A program made the position numbers and the translations under genes. From positions 229,339 through 293,338 of the forward strand of contig NZ_FZNV01000002.1 of assembly GCF_900188415.1 (NCBI RefSeq): DNA of 64,000 nt, written 5' to 3'. The notes beneath the pieces are model-generated. The model was not told the DNA's origin. It searched no databases and worked only from the letters and a program-made list of their open reading frames with translations. Position 1 is the stretch's first letter. Each line of letters starts with the position of its first letter. Origin of the DNA: Maribacter sedimenticola (GTDB lineage Bacteria; Bacteroidota; Bacteroidia; Flavobacteriales; Flavobacteriaceae). This document shows, piece after piece, positions 15,214 to 22,941 of the stretch.

Positions 15214-16170
15214 TTAGTTCATAGTAACCGATGCCGAGTCTATTGCGATTTCAGGTACATCAGTTTCTACCGGAGCTTTCTGGGCCGGAGCATTGGGATC
15301 TGCCCATATATCTCCTTCCGGTGCTTTAGGGTTTGCAGGTGTAGTGCCTTGAAAACTCAGTACATAACTTGCAACCTGGGCTATCTCTGCTGGTTTTAGA
15401 TTTTGTTTCCAAGCGATCATACCCTTACCATCACGTCCACCTTCGGAAATGGTGTTGAACACATTTTTAATGCCTCCGCCAAGAATCCAATTCTGATCGG
15501 TCAGGTTAGGACCTATACCACCGCCACCATCTGCCATATGGCAGGCCACGCAATTACTTTCAAATATGCCTTTACCGGCATTAAGGTCGCCGGCATCGGT
15601 CAATAGTTCTACCGTGCTGGCGTCTACAAGGCCTTTAGCCGTTTTTTTGTATTCTTCAATTTCCAATTGGGCTGCTGCAACTTCTTGCTCGTATTCCAAT
15701 TTTTGGTCGTAATCGTTAAAGACATGAAAACGCAATAGGTAAACCACACCAAATACTATTGATGCATAGAACAGGTATACCCACCAAGGTGGTAAGTTAT
15801 TGTCCAGTTCTCGTATACCGTCATAATTATGGTCAAGTATAATTTCCTCTTCAGACTCTATAGGCTTGCTGCCCAACATTTTGGCATACATCTTTTTGCC
15901 CCATGTCCATTCCCATTTTTTATTTTTTTCTGCCAGATACCGTAGTTTGGCTTCTTCATCCAAGGTGTTGAACAATACGTTTTCTATAGCCTGAACAATA
16001 AATGCAATGGCCAATAGTAACAGTAAAATCAAGGCCATAAAGCCGAACATCATAGTAGGGTAGGCAATGAAAGCCGGTTTATCGCCACTTTCTATATAAA
16101 TCTCCATAAGTACAACGACCATAAAAAAGGCCACTGTTATTCTAAACCACCAAGCTGTATTATTTTTCAT
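15214..16170 (-). CDS. ccoP: cbb3 oxidase cytochrome c subunit CcoP, single-haem form
   Basis: CcoP passes electrons from the quinol side to the oxidase. The 318-residue protein has N-terminal membrane helices (about 8-25, 36-64 and 130-149) and a cytochrome c domain whose haem motif CVACH spans residues 207-211. Only one CxxCH is present, whereas the classic proteobacterial CcoP carries two; the long segment between helices 2 and 3 holds no second motif. The C-terminal tail is rich in Pro and Ala. The start ATG overlaps the ccoQ stop by four bases, suggesting translational coupling. Confidence 0.92.
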   Translation of the reverse strand: MKNNTAWWFRITVAFFMVVVLMEIYIESGDKPAFIAYPTMMFGFMALILLLLLAIAFIVQAIENVLFNTLDEEAKLRYLAEKNKKWEWTWGKKMYAKMLGSKPIESEEEIILDHNYDGIRELDNNLPPWWVYLFYASIVFGVVYLLRFHVFNDYDQKLEYEQEVAAAQLEIEEYKKTAKGLVDASTVELLTDAGDLNAGKGIFESNCVACHMADGGGGIGPNLTDQNWILGGGIKNVFNTISEGGRDGKGMIAWKQNLKPAEIAQVASYVLSFQGTTPANPKAPEGDIWADPNAPAQKAPVETDVPEIAIDSASVTMN

Positions 16171-16358
16171 AGGTCTTTATTTTGTTGGTTATCTTCTTCT
16201 AAGGGTAATTCGCTAACTTCTTTGATATATGATTTAGAGGCTGTTATTACCCACCAAAACAAGAGGGTGAAAAAAACAAAGAATATGAGCAATGATATCA
16301 TGGGGTAGGTTGCTACACCATCTATGGTTTCCATGTAACCTTTTACAAATTTGAACAT
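16167..16358 (-). CDS. ccoQ: cbb3 oxidase small subunit CcoQ
   Basis: This 63-residue protein has one membrane helix (about 20-42) followed by an acidic tail. In this position between ccoNO and ccoP it corresponds to CcoQ/FixQ, a small subunit that stabilises the oxidase. It starts 5 bases after the ccoNO stop and overlaps ccoP by four bases. Sequence conservation of CcoQ is weak, so the call rests mostly on size, topology and position. Confidence 0.8.
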   Translation of the reverse strand: MFKFVKGYMETIDGVATYPMISLLIFFVFFTLLFWWVITASKSYIKEVSELPLEEDNQQNKDL

Positions 16359-16363
16359 GTTTT

Positions 16364-18568
16364 TTAGTTTTCGTTATCAGATAATAATTCGCCAGTTTCC
16401 TTAATTTTAATATCCGTACCCAATCGTTGTAGGTAGGCTATTAAGGATACAATTTCACGGTCTCTCATTTCTGTAAATTCCTCACCGTTTTCTGCCGCAT
16501 ATTTTTTATCGGCCTCATAGGTTCTTGCAAAGTCAGGATCACTATATAGGTTTTGTTCTATTTTTTCCGCTTGTGCATCCATCATGGCATTGGCGTTTGC
16601 AATGTCTTCTTCTGTATAAGGAACACCAAGAGTAACCATAGCTTCCATTTTTGCTTGAATATCGCTTCTATCATGCTTATTACGTACCAACCACGCATAT
16701 GCAGGCATAATGGAGCCAGATGATGTACTTTGTGGGTCATACATGTGGTTCAAGTGCCAGTTATCGGAATATTTACCACCAACCCTTAATAAATCTGGTC
16801 CTGTACGCTTACTTCCCCATAAGAAAGGATGGTCATAAACAAATTCACCGGCTTTGGCATATTCGCCATAACGTTCAACCTCACTTCTAAAAGGACGAAC
16901 CATTTGTGAATGGCAACTTACACAGCCCTCTCTAATATATAGGTCACGACCTTCCAATTCTAAGGGTGTATAAGGTTTTACACTGGTAATGGTCGGTATA
17001 TTGGACTTCACCAATATGGTAGGTACAATCTGTATGATACCACCGATCAATATGGCAATAGTAGCCAAAATGGTCAATTGAATTGGTTTACGCTCTAACC
17101 AAGTATGGAATGTTTCACCGGCCGTTCTTCTTTTTGAAACCTTTGTAAGGGCAGCAGCTTCTGCCAATTCGTCTTCTATGACACTACCGGCTTTAATGGT
17201 TCGTACTACATTGTAAACCATTACGATTGCACCAACTATATAAAGACTGCCACCAATGGCACGCATCCAATACATAGGCATAATTTCGTTTACGGTTTCC
17301 AAGAAGTTTCCATACACTAAAGTGCCATCAGGATTAAAATCTTTCCACATTAGGGCCTGTGTAAATCCGGCAACGTACATTGGTAAGGCATAAAGTATAA
17401 TACCAAGTGTACCGATCCAGAAGTGGAAGTTGGCCAATGGGGTAGAGAATAATTTCTTCTTGGTCATTTTTGGAACCAACCAATAGATCATACCAAAGGT
17501 CAAGAAACCGTTCCAAGCCAAGGCACCTACATGAACATGGGCAATAATCCAATCACTGAAGTGGGCAATGGCATTTACATTTTTAAGGGATAGCATAGGA
17601 CCTTCAAAAGTGGCCATACCGTAACCGGTAATTGCGACAACCATAAACTTTAGGACCGGATCGGTACGCACTTTGTCCCAAGCACCACGTAAGGTTAACA
17701 ATCCGTTGATCATACCGCCCCATGATGGAGCCAAAAGCATGACCGAAAAAGCTACTCCTAGGTTTTGGGCCCAATCTGGTAGAGCGGAATATAATAAGTG
17801 GTGAGGACCGGCCCAGATATAAATAAAAATCAATGACCAGAAATGTACAATGGACAGTCTGTATGAATACACCGGTCTGTTCGCAGCTTTGGGAACAAAA
17901 TAGTACATAAGCCCTAAAAAGGGAGTAGTAAGGAAAAATGCCACGGCATTATGCCCATACCACCATTGTACCAAAGCATCTTGTACCCCAGCGTATACGG
18001 AATAACTTTTTAGTGCCGTTACAGGTAATTCTAAACTATTGAAAATATGTAGTACTGCTACAGTAACAAATGTTGCCAAGTAAAACCATATGGCCACATA
18101 CAGGTGGCGCTGTCTTCTTTTGATCATGGTGCCTATAAGGTTAATACCAAAAGCTACCCATACCAATGCAATGGCTATATCTATGGGCCATTCCAGCTCT
18201 GCATATTCCTTAGAACTAGTATAACCCAACGGAAGGGTAATAGCGGCGGCTACAATGATCAATTGCCATCCCCAGAAATTAAATTTGCTGAGAAAATCAC
18301 TGTACATACGGGCTTTTAACAATCGTTGTGTAGAGTAGTAGACTCCCGCGTAAATGGCATTTCCTACAAATGCAAAGATTACCGCGTTGGTATGCAGCGG
18401 GCGTAAACGACCAAAACTTAACCATGATATACCGTCGGTTAAATTTGGAAACATGAACATGAAGGCCAATAATAAGCCTACAGACATACCCACAATACCC
18501 CAGAACATGGTTGCATAAAGGAAATTTTTCACGATTTTGTTATCGTAATAAAACTGCTGTACTTCCAT
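16364..18568 (-). CDS. ccoNO: Fused cbb3 cytochrome oxidase subunits I and II (CcoN-CcoO)
   Basis: This 734-residue protein joins the catalytic haem-copper subunit CcoN (about 1-480) to the monohaem cytochrome c subunit CcoO (about 500-734). CcoN has about twelve helices, the copper-site PHH in IWAGPHHLLY and the haem-ligand pair in IIAHVHVGALAW. CcoO has the haem motif CVSCH near residues 550-554 followed by QMVRPFRSE, the CcoO signature. The CcoNO fusion is usual in Bacteroidota. The enzyme reduces oxygen to water at very low oxygen while pumping protons. The gene starts about 110 bases after ccoS, with only a T-rich stretch between, so it is probably transcribed from the ccoS promoter. Confidence 0.95.
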   Translation of the reverse strand: MEVQQFYYDNKIVKNFLYATMFWGIVGMSVGLLLAFMFMFPNLTDGISWLSFGRLRPLHTNAVIFAFVGNAIYAGVYYSTQRLLKARMYSDFLSKFNFWGWQLIIVAAAITLPLGYTSSKEYAELEWPIDIAIALVWVAFGINLIGTMIKRRQRHLYVAIWFYLATFVTVAVLHIFNSLELPVTALKSYSVYAGVQDALVQWWYGHNAVAFFLTTPFLGLMYYFVPKAANRPVYSYRLSIVHFWSLIFIYIWAGPHHLLYSALPDWAQNLGVAFSVMLLAPSWGGMINGLLTLRGAWDKVRTDPVLKFMVVAITGYGMATFEGPMLSLKNVNAIAHFSDWIIAHVHVGALAWNGFLTFGMIYWLVPKMTKKKLFSTPLANFHFWIGTLGIILYALPMYVAGFTQALMWKDFNPDGTLVYGNFLETVNEIMPMYWMRAIGGSLYIVGAIVMVYNVVRTIKAGSVIEDELAEAAALTKVSKRRTAGETFHTWLERKPIQLTILATIAILIGGIIQIVPTILVKSNIPTITSVKPYTPLELEGRDLYIREGCVSCHSQMVRPFRSEVERYGEYAKAGEFVYDHPFLWGSKRTGPDLLRVGGKYSDNWHLNHMYDPQSTSSGSIMPAYAWLVRNKHDRSDIQAKMEAMVTLGVPYTEEDIANANAMMDAQAEKIEQNLYSDPDFARTYEADKKYAAENGEEFTEMRDREIVSLIAYLQRLGTDIKIKETGELLSDNEN

Positions 18569-18677
18569 AATTATACTTGTTTATTTAGTTGGATTTTATT
18601 TTTATTGAATGGAGAACAGAGAGAAAAGAAATTAGAGAACAGACTCTTGTTAATTTGCAAATGTCCTACACGTTTAA

Positions 18678-18854
18678 TCATTTACTCTTTACTTTACTTT
18701 TTTTAGGTTTAACCAGTTCGTCCTCAAAAAGCATGCGAACAGAAGGGGTGTAAGAGTCATCGTATTGGCCGTGCCTGACCGAAATGATAAAAGCGATAAA
18801 AAAGATGATTGCCACTACCAGGCTAATCGTCAATAACACATAAATTACACTCAT
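18678..18854 (-). CDS. ccoS: cbb3 oxidase maturation protein CcoS
   Basis: CcoS is a short membrane protein needed for insertion of haem and copper into the cbb3 oxidase. This 58-residue reading frame begins MSVIYVLLTISLVVAI with one hydrophobic helix (about 3-25). It continues with GQYDDSYTPSVRMLFED, the family pattern of a Gly-Gln-(Tyr/Phe)-Asp-Asp motif followed by an acidic end, and closes with lysines. It is the first gene after an operator and -7 element, 50 bases from the box to the ATG, and lies directly upstream of ccoNO. Its short length makes it easy to miss. Confidence 0.88.
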   Translation of the reverse strand: MSVIYVLLTISLVVAIIFFIAFIISVRHGQYDDSYTPSVRMLFEDELVKPKKSKVKSK

Positions 18855-18873
18855 ACCTAATTGAATTATGCTG

Positions 18874-18917
18874 TAAAATTAGGAGTGGAAAAGCCCTTAG
18901 AAAATGACATTTGTCAT
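18874..18917 (-). promoter_or_regulatory. Crp/Fnr-type operator plus -7 element of the ccoS-ccoNOQP operon
   Basis: ATGACATTTGTCAT (18904-18917) is a perfect 14-base palindrome. The -7 element TAATTTTA (18881-18874, minus strand) is 22 bases away and ccoS starts 20 bases further on. The rest of 18918-19104, up to the ccoI stop, holds no gene that I can see. Confidence 0.78.
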
Positions 18918-19104
18918 ACTTTATTATTTTCCGTGTACAACCGTATTTTCGGGTTTGAAAAATATAAACCACGTGTTGTTATATTGCTTTAAATCAATAA
19001 TTTAGGGTAATGTAAAAATTCAGATTAGTTAAAAACTAAAGGAGTGAAGAATTGATTTTTTATTAAAAATAAATTGAATACCCCAATTGGGTTAGTGTTC
19101 AATT

Positions 19105-21501
19105 TTAAGAAAGTTTTCTTCCTAAAAGATTGGTCATTATCGTCGTAAACACAACTATACTTATAGAGCTTAGCGGCATTAAGATTGCTGCAATAACTGG
19201 CTCTAATTGCCCGGTGACGGCAAAGTAGAGGCCTATACAATTATAGAGCAAGGATAGTACAAAACTCATTTTAATTATTTGTATTGACTTTCTGGATGCT
19301 AGGATATATTGATATAACTGTTGAAATTTGGAAGCATCTAAAATTGCATCACATGCGGGGGAGAATACATTGATGTTTTCTGATATGGCAATGCCTACAT
19401 TACTTTGGGCTAAGGCACCGGCATCATTTAGTCCATCACCAACCATCAACACTTTTTTTCCTTGATCCTGTAAAGTTTTGATGAAATTAAGTTTTGTTTC
19501 CGGTTTTTGGTTAAAATACAACGGGGTCAGTTTAGGAAGTAGTGCCTCTAGGCGTTCTTTTTCACCCTCATTATCACCTGACAGGATTGCTAGATTCAAT
19601 GTTTCTGACATGTTCTTGAAAACGGAGGACAACCCTTCGCGATACTGATTATGAAAAACGTAGCGCCCTTTATACGCATTGTTGGAGCTGATATAAATTG
19701 AGGTATCCATTAAATTTTCAGTAGTAAACTTACCCACAAAATTTGCTGAACCAATTTTCATTTTAATATCGTCTTTTGAGCTCTTTAGCCCATTACCAAT
19801 ATGTTCTTCGTATTCATCTAACGTTATGATATCCTGTTCTTTAAGAAGGTCATATAAAGATCTGCTTAAAGGATGGTTAGAGGCCCTAATGGTATTTTTC
19901 AATATAGATTCCTCATCAGGTGTTAAAGGCATACCCTCATAGTGCGCCGTACTTTTTTGTGTGGTCGTAATCGTCCCTGTTTTATCAAATATTGCAGTAT
20001 CTATCTTGGCCAATTGTTCAATGGTCTGCGTATTTTTTATATAGAATTTTTTCTTCCCAAAAATACGGAGCATGTTGCCAAGTGTAAAAGGAGAGGCCAA
20101 TGCTATTGCGCAAGGACATGCAATGATCAATACCGCGGTAAATACGTTCAAGGCTTTACCGGGGTCATAAAAAAGCCAGAATGCCGTGGCTAAAAAAGCA
20201 ATGGATAGTACCCCAATGGTAAATCGTTTGCCAATACTGTCCGTAAGGTTTTGGAATGCGGTAGCCTTATCCGTTTTAAAGACTGCATTGCCCCATAGCT
20301 GGGTTAAATAGCTTTGGGAAACGGATTTGGAGGCAATCATTTCTATGACCCCGCTCAATTGTTTTCCGCCTGCAAAAATTTGTTCTCCAATTTTTTTTGA
20401 TACCGGTTCTGACTCTCCTGAAACAAAACTGTAATCTATTTGCGCATTGCCATAGGTAAGCTTGCCGTCGACCGGAATCATTTCTTCATTTCTGATTAAA
20501 ATTCTATCACCTTTGGCAATTTCCTGTACGGGTACCGTTTCTTCCTTTCCATTAGGGGTTAGGCGAGTTATGGCTATGGGAAAATAAGATTTGTAATCTC
20601 GCTCAAAGGACAAAAAGCTATAGGTGCGCTGTTGGAAGAATTTACCAAGTAGGAGAAAGAATACCAACCCGGTAAGCGAGTCAAAAAATCCGCTGCCAAG
20701 GTTAAAGGTTATATCAAACGTGCTTCTAAGAAAAAGAACTACGATGCCAAGGGCAATGGGTACATCAATATTTAAGATTTTGGCACGTAAGCCTTTAAAG
20801 GCGGATACAAAATAATCACTTGCGGCATAGAAAACCACTGGTAACGAGAAAACAAACATGAGCCAACGGAATACATCTTGATATTTGTTCAGCCAGTATT
20901 CTCCCCCAGAAGCGGCGCTAGAGCCTAGGTCAAAATATTCCGGAAAGGATAGGAACATGACATTCCCAAATGCAAATCCGGCTACGCCCAGCTTATAGAG
21001 CAGACTTTTATCCGTTGTTTTTTTACTGCCCTCAAAATCCTCTAAGGATATGTAAGGTTCATAGCCAATTTTTGCCAATAGCAATACCAGTTCCTTTAAA
21101 CTAATGCCTTCCTGCTTGTACGTAACCCGAATAGTTTTTTGTGGAAAATCTACTTGAGAATTGGTTACCTGTGGGTTTAGCTTGTTTAAATTCTCCAATA
21201 TCCAGATACAGGAGCTACAATGAATGGTAGGGATGTAAAGGTTTACGATCTGTACGGCACCATCATTAAACTCCGTTAACCTAGATATGATTTCTTCGTT
21301 ATCAAGGAAATCATATTTACCTTCTATAGCTTTAGGTGTTGTACCCGCAGCCTCCTGCAGGTCGTAATAGTATGAGAGATCGTTACTGCTAAAGATTTCA
21401 TAGACCGTTTTACATCCTGCACAACAAAAAGGTTTTTCGTCAAATGTAATTGGCGTACCCGTGCATGTATCCCCGCAATGAAAACAATTTGTAGTCTGCA
21501 T
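19105..21501 (-). CDS. ccoI: Copper-transporting P1B-type ATPase of the cbb3 locus (CcoI)
   Basis: CcoI moves copper across the membrane for the cbb3 binuclear centre. The 798-residue protein has an N-terminal cysteine-rich segment (Cys6, Cys9, Cys13, Cys26, Cys27, Cys30), as in the heavy-metal ATPases of oxidase clusters. An HMA domain with CSSC (95-98) follows, then membrane helices, the ion-channel motif ACPCA near 461-465 and the phosphorylation motif DKTGTIT near 505, with GDGLND later. It is upstream of ccoS on the same strand, but 250 bases and a second operator separate them, so the two units are probably transcribed independently under the same control. Confidence 0.94.
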   Translation of the reverse strand: MQTTNCFHCGDTCTGTPITFDEKPFCCAGCKTVYEIFSSNDLSYYYDLQEAAGTTPKAIEGKYDFLDNEEIISRLTEFNDGAVQIVNLYIPTIHCSSCIWILENLNKLNPQVTNSQVDFPQKTIRVTYKQEGISLKELVLLLAKIGYEPYISLEDFEGSKKTTDKSLLYKLGVAGFAFGNVMFLSFPEYFDLGSSAASGGEYWLNKYQDVFRWLMFVFSLPVVFYAASDYFVSAFKGLRAKILNIDVPIALGIVVLFLRSTFDITFNLGSGFFDSLTGLVFFLLLGKFFQQRTYSFLSFERDYKSYFPIAITRLTPNGKEETVPVQEIAKGDRILIRNEEMIPVDGKLTYGNAQIDYSFVSGESEPVSKKIGEQIFAGGKQLSGVIEMIASKSVSQSYLTQLWGNAVFKTDKATAFQNLTDSIGKRFTIGVLSIAFLATAFWLFYDPGKALNVFTAVLIIACPCAIALASPFTLGNMLRIFGKKKFYIKNTQTIEQLAKIDTAIFDKTGTITTTQKSTAHYEGMPLTPDEESILKNTIRASNHPLSRSLYDLLKEQDIITLDEYEEHIGNGLKSSKDDIKMKIGSANFVGKFTTENLMDTSIYISSNNAYKGRYVFHNQYREGLSSVFKNMSETLNLAILSGDNEGEKERLEALLPKLTPLYFNQKPETKLNFIKTLQDQGKKVLMVGDGLNDAGALAQSNVGIAISENINVFSPACDAILDASKFQQLYQYILASRKSIQIIKMSFVLSLLYNCIGLYFAVTGQLEPVIAAILMPLSSISIVVFTTIMTNLLGRKLS

Positions 21502-21522
21502 AGTTATTGCTAAAACTTATAT

Positions 21523-21566
21523 CAAAGATGAAAATGATGACATTTTAATACTATGACATTTGTCAG
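21523..21566 (-). promoter_or_regulatory. Crp/Fnr-type operator plus -7-like element of ccoI
   Basis: ATGACATTTGTCAG (21553-21566) matches 13 of 14 bases of the ccoS box. CATCTTTG (21530-21523, minus strand), with C in place of the first T of TAnnTTTG, is 22 bases away, and ccoI starts 22 bases beyond it. A second half site ATGACATTTT lies beside the box at 21535-21544. Confidence 0.72.
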
Positions 21567-21793
21567 CTTTTAACTTCAGCCAATAAATAACCATCATAAT
21601 TTGGATTTTATTGATAGTAATATTTCTAAATGTGTGGCCGAAAAAGGTTACCGGATAAGGCTTTTGTTGAAATATGGCAAAGTTAGTTATGGGTATCACT
21701 AATTATTCGGCATTTGCAAAATATAGTTCAAACGCTTCGGTTTATTATAAATATCTTTAGCGCCAGAAATTAGTAACTAACAATAAACGAAAA

Positions 21794-22471
21794 GTGAGCG
21801 GGGTTAACGAAAAAAAAGTTGCTGCCTTGGAAGCGGTAAAATATGTAAAATCTGGAATGAAGGTTGGCTTGGGTACGGGTTCTACGGCCTTTTATATGAT
21901 TCAGGCCATTGGCGAAATGGTCAAGAACGGACTTAATATCAAGGCAGTGGCAACATCCGTGGAGACCGAAAAATTGGCAAAAAGCCTCGGAATAGAAATA
22001 ATTACGCTTGCTGAGGCAAAAAGGCTGGACATCACCATAGATGGCGCGGATGAAGTCAATGAAGAATTTCAATTGATTAAAGGCGGGGGCGGTGCATTGT
22101 TACGGGAAAAAATTGTAGCCCATAATACCGATCTAAATATTATCATAGCAGATTCGTCCAAGAAGGTATCAAGATTGGGAAAATTTAAATTGCCCATAGA
22201 GACCATACCGTTTGCTACCCAATTGATCATTAGTGAACTGGAGGCCATGAATTTGGAACCTATACAACGATTAAACGGTGATCAAGTCTATAGGACAGAT
22301 GAAAATAACGATATCATTGATGTAAATATTTGGAATTGTGATGAACCGTTATCAGATTTGGAGCAACGCTTAAAGGCTATACCGGGGATTGTAGAAACCG
22401 GCTTGTTTTTAACCACGACCAATGTGGTCATTGTTGCAGAAGGAGAAAAAGCGGTAAGTAGAAAAAGGTAG
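21794..22471 (+). CDS. rpiA: Ribose-5-phosphate isomerase A
   Basis: RpiA interconverts ribose 5-phosphate and ribulose 5-phosphate in the non-oxidative pentose phosphate pathway. The 225-residue protein has the family motifs GLGTGSTAFY near residue 28, DGADEVN near 97 and KGGGGALLREK near 108, which include the catalytic aspartate, glutamate and lysine. The start is a GTG at 21794, the first start codon after an upstream in-frame stop, and gives a normal N-terminus. A -7-like TATCTTTA at 21752-21759 is a plausible promoter element. The transketolase and transaldolase genes follow on the same strand, separated by a long spacer. Confidence 0.95.
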   Translation: MSGVNEKKVAALEAVKYVKSGMKVGLGTGSTAFYMIQAIGEMVKNGLNIKAVATSVETEKLAKSLGIEIITLAEAKRLDITIDGADEVNEEFQLIKGGGGALLREKIVAHNTDLNIIIADSSKKVSRLGKFKLPIETIPFATQLIISELEAMNLEPIQRLNGDQVYRTDENNDIIDVNIWNCDEPLSDLEQRLKAIPGIVETGLFLTTTNVVIVAEGEKAVSRKR

Positions 22472-22941
22472 CTTGTCTGGAAGAAAGCTTTAATGGTGTC
22501 CATAGAAACAAGGATATAATCTTTGATTTTGGTCGTAAGTATTATTTGTAGGTGGGTATTGCCTTCCGGTCCTAAATACAGAAAATGAAAATTTTGTTAC
22601 ATTAATAAAGGTCAAATTGGACTTTAACGCGGCTGGAAATAATTAGCAAAGGAATATTGGCATGATTAAGATTGCTGGTGAGCATATCTTTTAAAGGTGT
22701 AATGGTCTTGTTTTTAGTAACTAAGAAAGGTTATAGGTTATTCTTTTCCCTTAATATATTTTCGAAAACCCTTTCGAAAGCGCTAATAATCCACACTATC
22801 GGTATAAAGGGGCTTATGACTTGAAAGCTATAGAATTATGTTGCTTCAAATATTTTAATTAGCGCTTTAGATAAAGTATCTTTGGGTAGATTTTTAAGAA
22901 ATCAAAAAAACACGAACCTTAAAAAATAATCTGATTAATAA
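22472..22941 (+). promoter_or_regulatory. 470-base spacer before transketolase: palindrome pair, inverted repeat and likely promoter
   Basis: No gene is seen here. Two 10-base palindromes, TTTTCGAAAA (22760-22769) and CTTTCGAAAG (22772-22781), sit side by side at 12-base spacing. AAAGCGCTAAT (22778-22788) is repeated inverted as ATTAGCGCTTT (22858-22868). A -7-type TATCTTTG follows at 22877-22884, about 58 bases before the tkt start. The first 280 bases look featureless. The layout suggests a regulated promoter for tkt and tal; the regulator is not identifiable from this window. Confidence 0.4.
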
